From: Pollutimonas thiosulfatoxidans
GTDB lineage: Bacteria > Pseudomonadota > Gammaproteobacteria > Burkholderiales > Burkholderiaceae_B
DNA length: 64,000 nucleotides
Direction of reading: 5' to 3'
Assembly: GCF_004022565.1 (NCBI RefSeq)
Contig: NZ_CP022987.1
Location: 1,736,001 to 1,800,000, forward strand
Shown: piece by piece, positions 51,314 through 60,259 of the stretch
Layout of the letters: every line of letters begins with the position of its first letter
Numbering within the stretch: the stretch's first letter is position 1
Made by a program: the position numbers and the translations under genes
Notes under the pieces: generated by a model
What the model was told of the DNA's origin: nothing
Seen by the model: only the letters and a program-made list of their open reading frames with translations
Databases searched by the model: none

Positions 51314-52192
51314 ATGGTGGTCGATAAGTATAGCAAGCCGACCACACCGGCGCCGCGCGCCGCATGGCCTGACGTCGTTCCAGATGGACGCTATACCCGC
51401 AATACAACCCTTATAAATAGGTGCAAGCCTGTGGTTCGAATTTTTAGTCCTGTCGTGGCCATTGTGCTGTTCACAGGCTGGCTGTCGATATCGTCCGTCC
51501 ATGCCCAGACCGATGTTGCAGGCCTGGTGCCGCACGTCGATCTTACCTCCTCGCTGAACCCGGGTCCAGACGCCCCCAGCATGGCCACAGCGCTCCTGGG
51601 CGTAAGTTTTTCAAGCAAGGGCCCCAGCGACGGCAAACTGTTTGACGACGCCGCCCCGGAAGAAAAAGGCTGGAAAGGGCTGGCCACGCTGCTCGAAGCC
51701 CTGACACCGTCCATCGACACCGACATCCCGCTTACCTCGGCCCAAATTACAGAGCGCATCAGCAAGATGCTCGACGAAGGCCAGAACGAAGAGGCCTTGC
51801 GCATCATTCAACAACGCAGCGCACAACTGCAGGAACAAGGCGCAATGGGTACCGATGTGCAGTTGCTGTTTTTGCACGGCCGCGCGCTATCTGCCCTGGG
51901 CCGCCATAACGAGGCCATCGAAATCTATCGCGACATGACCACGCTGTATCCCGAGCTGCCCGAGCCCTGGAACAACCTTGCGGCCGAATACGTCAGGCAA
52001 GGCAAACTGCACATGGCACAAGACGCCCTGAACATGTCGCTGGCCGCCAACCCCAATTATGCGACGGCACGCGCCAATCTGGGCGAAGTCCAACTTATGC
52101 TGGCTCGCGCATCCTTTCAGGACGCAGCACGGCTGGGGGTCGCCCCGGCATCATCCAAGGCCGCCGCAACGGCCGACATCCTCCGTAACTAA
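51314..52192 (+). CDS. TPR-repeat protein
   Basis: 292-residue protein (from ATG 51314). A hydrophobic segment VVAIVLFTGWLSISSVHAQ at about residues 48-65 looks like a signal peptide, which suggests the true start may be the GTG at 51431 (254 codons left); AAGG before 51314 supports the longer form. The second half contains TPR-like helices (QLLFLHGRALSALGRHNEAIEIYRDMTTLYPELPEPWNNLAAEYVRQGKLHMAQDAL). It is probably periplasmic or membrane-anchored and involved in protein-protein contacts. It leads into the cyclophilin and lpxH genes. Confidence 0.8.
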   Translation: MVVDKYSKPTTPAPRAAWPDVVPDGRYTRNTTLINRCKPVVRIFSPVVAIVLFTGWLSISSVHAQTDVAGLVPHVDLTSSLNPGPDAPSMATALLGVSFSSKGPSDGKLFDDAAPEEKGWKGLATLLEALTPSIDTDIPLTSAQITERISKMLDEGQNEEALRIIQQRSAQLQEQGAMGTDVQLLFLHGRALSALGRHNEAIEIYRDMTTLYPELPEPWNNLAAEYVRQGKLHMAQDALNMSLAANPNYATARANLGEVQLMLARASFQDAARLGVAPASSKAAATADILRN

Positions 52193-52206
52193 GTCAGCGA
52201 AACCAC

Positions 52207-52857
52207 ATGAATTCCAACACTACCCCTACTTGCGCGCACGGCCTGTGGTCACGCGCGTTCAGCCTGGTCTGCGCAATGTCGCTTGCCCTGTGCATGGGCA
52301 GCGCCGCGCAGGCGGCCTCATCCACTCCTAATCAAGGTAAATCCATGAGCACAACCAACCCTCAAGTCAAACTGCAAACAAGCCAGGGCGACATCCTGAT
52401 CGAACTCTACGCTGACAAAGCGCCCAAGACGGTCGAAAGCTTCCTGGCCTATGTCAAGGAAGGCTTTTACGACGGCACGGTTTTTCACCGCGTCATCAAT
52501 AACTTCATGGTGCAGGGCGGCGGCTTCGATGTCGCCATGAAGCAGAAGCCAACCCACGCCCCTGTCGAGAACGAAGCCAACAACGGCCTCAAGAACGACA
52601 AGTACACTTTGGCCATGGCTCGTACTGCCGACCCGCATTCGGCCACGGCACAGTTCTTCATCAACGTTGCCGACAACGATTTCCTGAACTTCACATCCCC
52701 CACTCCGAATGGCTGGGGTTACGCCGTGTTCGGCAAAGTTGTCGACGGCACCGATGTCGTCGACCAGATCAAGTCGGTCAAGACAGGCAACAAGGGCTTC
52801 CACCAAGACGTGCCAGTCGAAGACGTACTGATCGAGAAAGCCACGGTCGTTGAATAA
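52207..52857 (+). CDS. Peptidyl-prolyl cis-trans isomerase (cyclophilin)
   Basis: 216-residue protein. The first 40 residues are a signal peptide (FSLVCAMSLALCMGSAAQA, cut near AQA). An internal ATG at 52345, with AAGG seven bases upstream, begins MSTTNPQVKLQTSQGDILIEL, a complete cytoplasmic PpiB-type cyclophilin. Landmarks are FHRVINNFMVQGGGF, MARTADPHSATAQFFINVADNDFLN and the GWGYAVFGKV motif. The gene may make both a periplasmic and a cytoplasmic form. It overlaps lpxH by 8 bases. Confidence 0.92.
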   Translation: MNSNTTPTCAHGLWSRAFSLVCAMSLALCMGSAAQAASSTPNQGKSMSTTNPQVKLQTSQGDILIELYADKAPKTVESFLAYVKEGFYDGTVFHRVINNFMVQGGGFDVAMKQKPTHAPVENEANNGLKNDKYTLAMARTADPHSATAQFFINVADNDFLNFTSPTPNGWGYAVFGKVVDGTDVVDQIKSVKTGNKGFHQDVPVEDVLIEKATVVE

Positions 52858-53626
52858 GCTTGAACTGCCGGGCAGGGTCTGGATCGCCTCGGACATCCAT
52901 CTGGGGCCCGACACTCCTGCCACCGCCCAGGCGTTTCACCGCTTCCTGATCAAGGCATCCGCGCAGGCGGATGCCTTGATCTTGTGCGGCGACATTTTCG
53001 ATGCCTGGATAGGTGACGACGTGGCGCTCTCGGCGCCGCCACCCTGGTTGGCGGAGACCCTGACAGAACTGGGGCACGTCTCTGAAAAAATACCGTTATG
53101 GCTGGGCCGCGGCAACCGCGACTTCCTGATCGGACGTGCGCTGGCGGGCCACGTTGGCGCGCAGCTACTGCCGGACCAAGTATGCCTGGCCACCGATGCC
53201 GGCCCCATCCTGCTGTCGCACGGCGACGAATACTGTCTTGCCGACAAAAGCTATCAGCGCTTCCGGCGCCTTGTGCGCTGCCCTGCCGTGCAGTGGCTTT
53301 TTCTGCGCCTCAGCCTTTCCTTCAGGCGCGGCATAGCCGACTTCGCCCGCAAGCGCAGCATGGCGTCCAATCGCCATAAAGCCATGGAAATCATGGACGT
53401 CAGTCCATCGGCCATAGAGCAGGCTTTTTCAGGCACAGACGCCGACATCATGGTTCACGGCCATACCCACCGGCCGCAACTGCACCGACTGACAGTGGGC
53501 GGACGCGAGCGCCGCCGTTATGTACTACCCGACTGGGATTACGATCACGGCGACACCCCGCGCGGTGGGTGGCTGGCCGTCGATGCTACGGGCCCGCATT
53601 TGGTTCAAGCGTCGAAATTAAGTTGA
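52850..53626 (+). CDS. lpxH: UDP-2,3-diacylglucosamine diphosphatase
   Basis: 258-residue peripheral inner-membrane enzyme of lipid A synthesis. Metallophosphoesterase motifs: SDIHLGP near residue 14, CGDIFDAW, GRGNRDFLIG, SHGDEYCLADKSYQRFR, and the final HGHTHRPQ. It cleaves UDP-2,3-diacylglucosamine to lipid X and UMP. The start appears to be TTG at 52850, inside the cyclophilin 3' end, with GAGAAAG upstream; no later start fits before the first motif. The last 22 bases overlap the convergent NCS2 permease gene. Confidence 0.94.
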   Translation: MNKLELPGRVWIASDIHLGPDTPATAQAFHRFLIKASAQADALILCGDIFDAWIGDDVALSAPPPWLAETLTELGHVSEKIPLWLGRGNRDFLIGRALAGHVGAQLLPDQVCLATDAGPILLSHGDEYCLADKSYQRFRRLVRCPAVQWLFLRLSLSFRRGIADFARKRSMASNRHKAMEIMDVSPSAIEQAFSGTDADIMVHGHTHRPQLHRLTVGGRERRRYVLPDWDYDHGDTPRGGWLAVDATGPHLVQASKLS

Positions 53627-55326
53627 AGCCCCGCGGCTTCGCCTCGCTGACGTACCTGTACCCGGCGAGCCAGGCGGCTCAATAGATAAGAAGTCATGTG
53701 GGCAGTGGCTTCCGGGTCGTCCATCAATTCAACGGCAGAAGGCGCTGCATCACGCGGCGCGGGCAGGGCCTGGCCCTTGTATGAAAAACTGACGCGCAAG
53801 GCATATTCATCGAAGCGCGTCCTGACTTCAAGTTCCGGCTCTTCCTGAGCTATCCGACCGCTGTGGGCCAGCAGATCAAAGGCTTGCCATACCGCTTGTT
53901 CTGCACGCTGTACGGCATCGCGCCTTGCGCCCCACAGGCGTCCCTGGTTTTCCATGAACAGGTTCAGATCGTCGGCTGTCGTGGCGTCCACCTTGAAGCG
54001 CTGCGTCGTACGGCGGGATGAGCCCAGGCGGAACAGCATGGTCAAGGCCAGAGCCACCAGCGTGCCATTGGTGACACCAGCCAGATCCATGAAACCGGCC
54101 AGGGGCGCATACTCCAGTCCCGCCACAATATAGCGATGCGACACGCCGACTATCAGCCCCACGCCCAGGGCCAGGGAGCGCCTGTCGTCCAACATGCGCG
54201 AAGCCACCAGCTTCAATCCCGCCATCAGCAGGAAGGCAGCCAGGTACAGCAGCAACGCAGAGATGACCGGCCCTGGCACGACCAGCCACAAGATGATCAG
54301 CTTGGAACAGAACGCCGTGATAACCAGAAATCCCGCCACCCAATAACCCAGATAGCGGCTGGCGGAACCTGAAGTTGCAGCCAACCCCACCGCTCCGCCG
54401 CTGGCCGACTGCGGCATGGCGTTGATGAAAGAAGCCAGTATGTGGGTCAGGCCCTCTGCGCGCAGGCCGCGGCCATAAGCATGCAGATCGGGCCGATGCC
54501 AGTCCACATCCGCAGTGCGCTGGGCCACCGTCTGTGTGCCGATGGAGATCAGGGAAAACGTCAGCCCGATAAGGATATAGGGCAACACCAGACCCATGTC
54601 GAACTCCCAGCCGAAAGCCGGTAGTGTGGGCACGCGCAACCAGGGAGCAGCGGAAATATAGGTAAGGCTTTGCGCCGGGATCAGGCCCAGCACACCGGCC
54701 AGCATGCTGCCGCCCAGCAGCCCGAACAGCGCCGCGAACAGGCGCAAGCGGGATTTCAGCCAGATATGGCAAAACACCATGACGAACAACGTAAAGGCGG
54801 CCGCGATCAGTTCGAGATTGGTCGCGCCGGCGCCATCGCCCGGGTCGAACAGTAATTTCAGTCCTATTTGCCCGATGCTGACCCCCGTCAGCATTACCAT
54901 GAGGCCCGCAATCTCGACGGTGAAGATGCTGCGCAGGCGAACGATAACGGCGCTGAAGACCAACTGGGTCAAGCCGACGATGCATACCATGCCGTATGCC
55001 AAGGGCAAACCACCCGGGTGGCTGCTGGCAAGGAACATGACCGCGAATACGGTAGGGGTGGCCTGCAAGGGATAGTAATAGCCCGATCCGATGCCCCAGC
55101 GGTTCAATATCTGCAACAGTATCGACAAGGCACTGGCGATCAGCGAAGCCGCAGCAACGTCCAGAAAACTGTTGGACGCCAGATGAAAACCCGTTTCGTG
55201 GAGAAACAGGTTGGGCACCACCAGCAAGGCGCCCAGAAACGCCATCTGCTGCAGCACCAAACCCAATGCCGTGGGAACGGGCAGGCGGTCGTTGATCCAA
55301 TAGACGATGAAATCGGGTTTACGCAT
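53605..55326 (-). CDS. NCS2-family purine permease with a C-terminal extension
   Basis: 573-residue protein. The first about 430 residues are a nucleobase/ascorbate transporter with about 12 helices: NRWGIGSGYYYPLQATPTVFA near the start, the FSLISIGTQTVAQRTADV stretch and QSASGGAVGLAATSGSASRY. It imports purines such as uric acid or xanthine. An extra cytoplasmic tail of about 130 residues (from DATTADDLNLFMENQGRLWGARRDA) has no membrane helices and vaguely recalls a histidine-kinase-like ATPase (anti-sigma) fold (helix, then strands ...FDEYALRVSFSYKG...). The tail is unusual for NCS2. Confidence 0.87.
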   Translation of the reverse strand: MRKPDFIVYWINDRLPVPTALGLVLQQMAFLGALLVVPNLFLHETGFHLASNSFLDVAAASLIASALSILLQILNRWGIGSGYYYPLQATPTVFAVMFLASSHPGGLPLAYGMVCIVGLTQLVFSAVIVRLRSIFTVEIAGLMVMLTGVSIGQIGLKLLFDPGDGAGATNLELIAAAFTLFVMVFCHIWLKSRLRLFAALFGLLGGSMLAGVLGLIPAQSLTYISAAPWLRVPTLPAFGWEFDMGLVLPYILIGLTFSLISIGTQTVAQRTADVDWHRPDLHAYGRGLRAEGLTHILASFINAMPQSASGGAVGLAATSGSASRYLGYWVAGFLVITAFCSKLIILWLVVPGPVISALLLYLAAFLLMAGLKLVASRMLDDRRSLALGVGLIVGVSHRYIVAGLEYAPLAGFMDLAGVTNGTLVALALTMLFRLGSSRRTTQRFKVDATTADDLNLFMENQGRLWGARRDAVQRAEQAVWQAFDLLAHSGRIAQEEPELEVRTRFDEYALRVSFSYKGQALPAPRDAAPSAVELMDDPEATAHMTSYLLSRLARRVQVRQRGEAAGLQLNFDA

Positions 55327-55357
55327 GCGTCATCGCCCCTGCTGCGACACGTAGCCG

Positions 55358-56047
55358 TCAGTCAATGGGCAACAACTGCATGGTGCCCGGCTCGGTCCGC
55401 CACAGATCACCGGTTTCAATATCGAACCACCAGCCATGCAAGGCCAGTGTGCCTGCCTCGACACGTTCCTTGATCCACGGATAAGTCAGCAAGTTGTGCA
55501 GTGACCCGGTCACGGCGGCGCGCTCGGCCAGGCCGGGGTTGTCTTTAAGCAGCGCCAGCGATACCTTCTGCCGCTCTTCGGGTTTGTCGGCATTCAGGTA
55601 GAGCTCGGTGGCGTTCATGGCCATCGACACCCACTCGCCGACGAAATCGCGGTCAGGCAAGTGGCCTTCGGCCATACCCAGCATGGCTTTGATACCGCCA
55701 CACTGCGCGTGACCCAACACGATGATGTGATCGACCTTGAGGTCGCGCACGGCATATTCGATGGCCGCGCCGGTTCCGTGCAGCCCGGAACCTTGCAAAT
55801 ATGGCGGTACAAGATTGGCCACGTTGCGCACCGTGAACAGTTCGCCAGGTTGCGCCGATAGCAGCACCCCGGTGTCGACGCGCGAGTCGCTGCAGGCAAT
55901 GATCAAGGTTGCGGGGGCTTGTCCCTTGGTGGACAAGGCGTGCATAAGCTCTGGCGAACGCTGGTAGTGATCGCTGCGAAAGCGGCGCACGGCCGCCTCG
56001 AAATGCGATATGTTCCTTAAATTGGTCGGACAGCACTCCTCGGCCAT
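55358..56047 (-). CDS. Beta-class carbonic anhydrase
   Basis: 229-residue zinc enzyme interconverting CO2 and bicarbonate. Zinc ligands are visible in IIACSDSRVD (Cys and Asp) and VLGHAQCGGIKAM (His, Cys), the Can-type pattern. VTGSLHNLLTYPWIKERVEAGTLALHGWWFDIETGDL is the family C-terminus. The start MAEECC at 56047 has GGAG ten bases upstream; longer in-frame starts exist (56062, 56071). It is monocistronic. Distinct in fold from the gamma-class PaaY-like protein at 16926-17516. Confidence 0.93.
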   Translation of the reverse strand: MAEECCPTNLRNISHFEAAVRRFRSDHYQRSPELMHALSTKGQAPATLIIACSDSRVDTGVLLSAQPGELFTVRNVANLVPPYLQGSGLHGTGAAIEYAVRDLKVDHIIVLGHAQCGGIKAMLGMAEGHLPDRDFVGEWVSMAMNATELYLNADKPEERQKVSLALLKDNPGLAERAAVTGSLHNLLTYPWIKERVEAGTLALHGWWFDIETGDLWRTEPGTMQLLPID

Positions 56048-56092
56048 GGTCTCTCGCTCCATCGAATTCAAGTAACGGATTCTAACGGAATG

Positions 56093-56971
56093 TCAGCGCC
56101 ACACCAACCACATTGCCACAACAATGCCCAAACCGATTCTGTACCAGGCGAAGGGCCGGTAGGTGCGCCGCGAAACGAAGCGGAGGACGGCTCTGACAAC
56201 CAGCAAAGCGCTGAAGAAGGCGGCCGCGAAGCCGACCACGATGGCAGTCGCCTGCGTACTGTCCAGCGCGCCGCTATTGCGATACAGATCGTAAACCGTG
56301 GCGGCCAGCATGGTAGGCATGGCCAGGAAGAAGGAAAATTCAGTCGCGGTCTTGCGCTGTATGCCAGCGATCATCCCACTGATGATGGTGGCGCCCGATC
56401 GCGATGTGCCCGGCACCATGGCCAGACATTGCGCGAAGCCCACGACCAGCGCCTGCCGCCAGGTGATTTCTTCCAGAGATCTTGCGGTGGCATTGCGGCT
56501 GGCCATACTGTCGTCTTCCGCGCCTGCATCCGCTTGCTCGGCATTGAGATTCTTGGCGTACTGAGGCTTGCGTTCCACCCATAGCATCACGAGCCCGCCC
56601 AGTATCAGGGTCACGACAAACACCGCAGGGCTATGAAATAGCGCCTTGATGTATTTGATCATCACCGCACCGATCACGGCAGCCGGCAGAAAGGCAATCA
56701 GCAAATTTCGGGTAAACAGCACCTCGCTGCGCTCTCCGCGCAGCACGCCCGCAAACAACTGCCATAAGCGGGCACGGAAGATCCACATGACAGCCATGAT
56801 GGATCCGAACTGGATCACCACTTCAAAGACTTTATCGTTGCTTGAAGAAAAGTTGATCCAGTCGCCAATGAGCAGTAGGTGCGCGGTACTGGAAACAGGA
56901 ATAAATTCGGTAAACCCTTCGACCAGCCCCAGAAAAAGGGCCTTGAGCATAAACCAGGTGTTGTCCGTCAT
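56093..56971 (-). CDS. uppP: Undecaprenyl-diphosphatase
   Basis: 292-residue inner-membrane enzyme that dephosphorylates undecaprenyl diphosphate to recycle the lipid carrier for peptidoglycan. The catalytic motifs are GLVEGFTEFIPVSSTAHLLLI near residue 15 (Glu, Ser, His) and AMVPGTSRSGATIISGM in mid-protein (Arg). Loss or gain affects bacitracin sensitivity. About eight helices. Its ATG overlaps the upstream TerC/CBS gene stop by 4 bases (ATGA), so the two are likely cotranscribed. Confidence 0.96.
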   Translation of the reverse strand: MTDNTWFMLKALFLGLVEGFTEFIPVSSTAHLLLIGDWINFSSSNDKVFEVVIQFGSIMAVMWIFRARLWQLFAGVLRGERSEVLFTRNLLIAFLPAAVIGAVMIKYIKALFHSPAVFVVTLILGGLVMLWVERKPQYAKNLNAEQADAGAEDDSMASRNATARSLEEITWRQALVVGFAQCLAMVPGTSRSGATIISGMIAGIQRKTATEFSFFLAMPTMLAATVYDLYRNSGALDSTQATAIVVGFAAAFFSALLVVRAVLRFVSRRTYRPFAWYRIGLGIVVAMWLVWR

Positions 56972-58554
56972 GTCGACTCGTTATTGCTTTCGTCGTCCTG
57001 TGGATACAGGCGCTCGATTTGTACCGTGGCGATGCGCCGACCATCCAGGCGCAACACGGTGAAGCGGAAGGTGGCATGATCCTGACGCAGCTCGCAACTG
57101 TCGCCAGGCCGCGGCAGGTGGCCAAAACGTTCCAGCAGATAGCCAGCCAGCGTGGAATAGCCCTCATCGTCATCCACCAGGCCATCGATTTCCAGCAGCA
57201 GTTCCAGATGATGCAGGTCGGCTGCCCCGTCAGCTTGCCACTGGTTGGCGCCCTGAATGGTGATGTCGGGCGTTTCGTCTTCATCGGGGAATTCCCCCGC
57301 GATGGCCTCGAAAACATCGATAGGCGTGACCACGCCTTCGATGGCGCCAAATTCGTCGGTAATCAGTACCAGCTGTCCGCGTGATCGCTTCAAGGTGTCC
57401 ATCAGGCGCAAGACACCAATGGACTCATGCACGATCAGCGGGTCGCGCAGCCGCGACAGACGGATATTTCCGTGAGTGATGAGGTCGGCGATCATTTCTT
57501 TGGCCCGGCCAATACCGATGACTTCGTCCAGCGACCCACGGCACACGGGAAAGAAACTGTGCGGCGTCTTGATGATCTGCTCGCGCAGCTCGGCCGGGTC
57601 GTCGTCCAGGTCTATCCATGACACATCGGTACGCGGCGTCATGATGGAATGGATGGATCGATCGGCCAGGGTTAATACCCCGCTGACCATATTGCGTTCT
57701 TCGTCACCAAACACCTGGGGCTGTCCCTCGACGACCTGGGGCTGCTCGGGGCCGGCTAGCGGCCGTTTGCCCAGCATGCGCAACACGCCTTCGGCCGTGC
57801 GCTCGCGTAGGGGCCGACGTGAGTCAGCCTTGCGCAGATTGCGGCGTGCAAGCTGGTTCAAGGTTTCTATCATGACCGAGAACGTAATGGCCGCGTAGAG
57901 ATAGCCCTTGGGAACGGCAAAGCCGAAGCCCTCGGCCAATAGCGAAAAACCGATAGTCAGCAGGAACCCTAGGCAAAGGATGACCACGGTGGGATGGGCA
58001 TTGACAAAACGCGTCAGGGGCTTGGAGGCGACCAGCATCATGCCTATGGCAATGATGACGGCCAGCATCATGATCGTGAGTTCTTCGACCATGCCCACGG
58101 CTGTAATGACCGCGTCGATGGAGAAGACCGCGTCCAGGATGACGATCTGGGTGACGATGACCCAGAAGCCGGCATGCAATCTGGCACCGGAAACATGGGC
58201 GGCACGCCCTTCCACACGTTCATGAAGCTCTAGCGTGCCCTTGAACAGCAGGAAGAAACCGCCGACGATCAGTATGAGATCCCGGCCGGAAAAATCCAGG
58301 GGCCCCAGGTAAAACAGCGGTTTTGTCAGCTTGATCAGCCAGGACATTACCGACAGCAAGGCCAGGCGCATGATCAAGGCCAGCGACAGGCCGATTACGC
58401 GGGCGCGGTCGCGCTGGGCTGGCGGCAGCTTCTCGACAAGAATCGCGATAAAAATGAGATTGTCGATACCCAGCACAATCTCGAGTATGACCAAGGTAAG
58501 CAGGCCCACCCATGCCGAGGGGTCCTGCATCCAATCCAGTGTAAGCTCCGCCAA
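56968..58554 (-). CDS. TerC-domain protein with CBS pair and CorC/HlyC domain
   Basis: 528-residue inner-membrane protein, YegH/YoaE layout. Residues 1-240 are the TerC-type integral membrane domain: VLGIDNLIFIAILVEKLP at the start, and VILDAVFSIDAVITAVGMV in the middle, with the paired acidic residues characteristic of the family. Two CBS domains (MTPRTDVSWIDLDDDPAEL; VLRLMDTLKRSRGQLVLITDEFG) and a C-terminal CorC/HlyC transporter-associated domain follow. Members are linked to metal export. It overlaps uppP by 4 bases. Confidence 0.92.
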   Translation of the reverse strand: MAELTLDWMQDPSAWVGLLTLVILEIVLGIDNLIFIAILVEKLPPAQRDRARVIGLSLALIMRLALLSVMSWLIKLTKPLFYLGPLDFSGRDLILIVGGFFLLFKGTLELHERVEGRAAHVSGARLHAGFWVIVTQIVILDAVFSIDAVITAVGMVEELTIMMLAVIIAIGMMLVASKPLTRFVNAHPTVVILCLGFLLTIGFSLLAEGFGFAVPKGYLYAAITFSVMIETLNQLARRNLRKADSRRPLRERTAEGVLRMLGKRPLAGPEQPQVVEGQPQVFGDEERNMVSGVLTLADRSIHSIMTPRTDVSWIDLDDDPAELREQIIKTPHSFFPVCRGSLDEVIGIGRAKEMIADLITHGNIRLSRLRDPLIVHESIGVLRLMDTLKRSRGQLVLITDEFGAIEGVVTPIDVFEAIAGEFPDEDETPDITIQGANQWQADGAADLHHLELLLEIDGLVDDDEGYSTLAGYLLERFGHLPRPGDSCELRQDHATFRFTVLRLDGRRIATVQIERLYPQDDESNNEST

Positions 58555-58560
58555 AAGGAT

Positions 58561-59351
58561 TTAGTCCTGTACGTAAGCCAGCATTTGGGGAAACAGCTTG
58601 GGTGTGGCGGCCAGTACGCTGCCGCTTTTCATCCAGGTCTGCTCACCATCGAAATCGGCAATCAAGCCACCTGCCTCAAGTATCAGCAAGCCAGCTGCCG
58701 CCATGTCCCAGGGCTTAAGGTTGACGCCACAAAAACCGTCCAGACGGCCAGCCGCCACATACGCCAGGTCCAGTACGGTGGAGCCCAGGCGACGGGCTGC
58801 TGCGCACTCTGACAGCATCGTGGCAAACTTTGCATTCTTGGCGCCGCCCGCTGCCGATCCGGGAACATGCGCCCCAAGCAAGGCATCATGAAAGCGCAAC
58901 TGCCCCGACACGCGCACGCGCCTGTCGTTCAGGAAGGCACCGCCCCCCGGCTGGCCGTAAACAGCTCGTTGCGCGATGGGTCGTAGACCACGGCCTGGGT
59001 TACCTGCCCGCGATGCGCCAGCGCAATAGAGATGGCATACAAGGGCAGGCCATGTATGAAGTTGGTGGTGCCGTCCAGGGGGTCGATAATCCATTGGAAT
59101 TCGGCCTGCTCGTTATCGGCTTGCCCCGCTGCCAGGTGCGTGCCGGATTCCTCGCCCAGGAAGCCATGGCCGGGATAGGCGGTGCGCAGGACATCAATAA
59201 TGGCTTCTTCAGCGGCGTGGTCCACTTCCGTGACATAATCTTTGGGCCCTTTGCGCGCCACTTGCAGGCGTTCCAGGTCGAGGCTGGCACGATTGATAAT
59301 CGTGCCGGCACGGCGTGCCGCCTTGATGGCGGTATTGAGCATCGGGTGCAT
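58561..59351 (-). pseudogene. suhB: Inositol-1-monophosphatase (suhB), frameshifted at a G-run
   Basis: The SuhB-type inositol monophosphatase lies in two frames. The N-terminal part (MHPMLNTAIKAARRAG..., with GEESGTHLA and the metal motif WIIDPLDGTTNF) runs to residue 140 and stops after NELFTASRG. The C-terminal part (GGAFLNDRRVRVSG..., with LDLAYVAAGRLDGF and the second metal motif PWDMAAAGLLILEAGG) continues in another frame. The break falls at a run of six G on the minus strand (58943-58948), and one extra G would restore a normal 263-residue protein. Either a sequencing error or real; suhB also modulates rRNA transcription. Confidence 0.82.
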
Positions 59352-59455
59352 AAAATTCCGTAGTAAACATAGAGTCTATGCCAGGCGCCACGAAAATCGG
59401 GGCATTTCTGGGGCAACAAATGCCCGGCAATCAACACAATAAACGTCTATTTTAA

Positions 59456-60259
59456 ATGACTCACACGATTTCACCTGAAACGACCGGCGCGTTCGCCCGT
59501 GTGCGCTTCATCATGGTGCACCCCAGCCACCCGGGAAACGTCGGTGCGGCGGCACGCGCCATCAAGACCATGGGCTTTCATGACCTGTGCCTGGTCGCCC
59601 CGCGCTTCCCGGATGTGCTGGACCATCCCGATGCCCTGGCACTGGCCAGCGGCGCCACGGACGTTCTGGCATCTGTACAAATTGTGCCCGATCTGGCCCA
59701 GGCTTTGGCCCCTGTCACCCTGGCATTTGCATTGACAGCCCGCGCGCGCGTGTTGGGCCCGCCCGCCTGCGACATCCGGGTGGCAGCCGAAGACAGCTGT
59801 CGGCACATCCAGGAACAATCAGGCCTGGTCGCCATCGTGCTGGGTACCGAGCGCTCCGGACTGACCAACGAAGACATCGCCCTGTGCCAACGGGTCTGTC
59901 ACATACCGGCCAACCCCGAGTACAGTTCTCTGAATGTTTCGCAGGCCCTGCAATTGGCGGCCTGGGAACTGCGCTATGCGCTTGCCAAGGCCGCTGGAAT
60001 GCCCCTATTGCCCGCAACGGATGGGCGCCTGGACCCTGGTGCCGAGCTGGCGCCCAATGAAAAAGTGCACGCCCTGCTGGCACACTGGGAGCAAGCCATT
60101 ACCGAGGTGGGCTTTCTGGACCCCGGACACCCCAAGAGGCTGGTGCCGCGCATGAAGCATCTGTTCAGTCGTATAGCAATGACACACGATGAAGTCGACA
60201 TGATGCGCGGACTTTGCACCGCCATGATCAAGACAGCCCGCCAGGCTAAGCGTCCTTGA
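59456..60259 (+). CDS. trmJ: tRNA (cytidine/uridine-2'-O-)-methyltransferase
   Basis: 267-residue SPOUT enzyme that 2'-O-methylates position 32 of certain tRNAs. Family marks are VHPSHPGNVGAAARAIKTMGF, the LVAPRF strand, AIVLGTERSGLTNEDIALC (SAM-binding knot) and IPANPEYSSLNVSQALQ (trefoil). The C-terminal extension after residue about 180 fits TrmJ rather than TrmL. It is divergent from suhB, a common gene pair. The ATG at 59456 lacks a clear ribosome-binding site. The end overlaps the convergent CoA-transferase gene by 14 bases. Confidence 0.93.
   Translation: MTHTISPETTGAFARVRFIMVHPSHPGNVGAAARAIKTMGFHDLCLVAPRFPDVLDHPDALALASGATDVLASVQIVPDLAQALAPVTLAFALTARARVLGPPACDIRVAAEDSCRHIQEQSGLVAIVLGTERSGLTNEDIALCQRVCHIPANPEYSSLNVSQALQLAAWELRYALAKAAGMPLLPATDGRLDPGAELAPNEKVHALLAHWEQAITEVGFLDPGHPKRLVPRMKHLFSRIAMTHDEVDMMRGLCTAMIKTARQAKRP

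Noticed and set aside
54868..55473. Plus-strand ORF opposite the NCS2 permease
   Set aside because: Antisense to a real membrane protein gene; no independent support.
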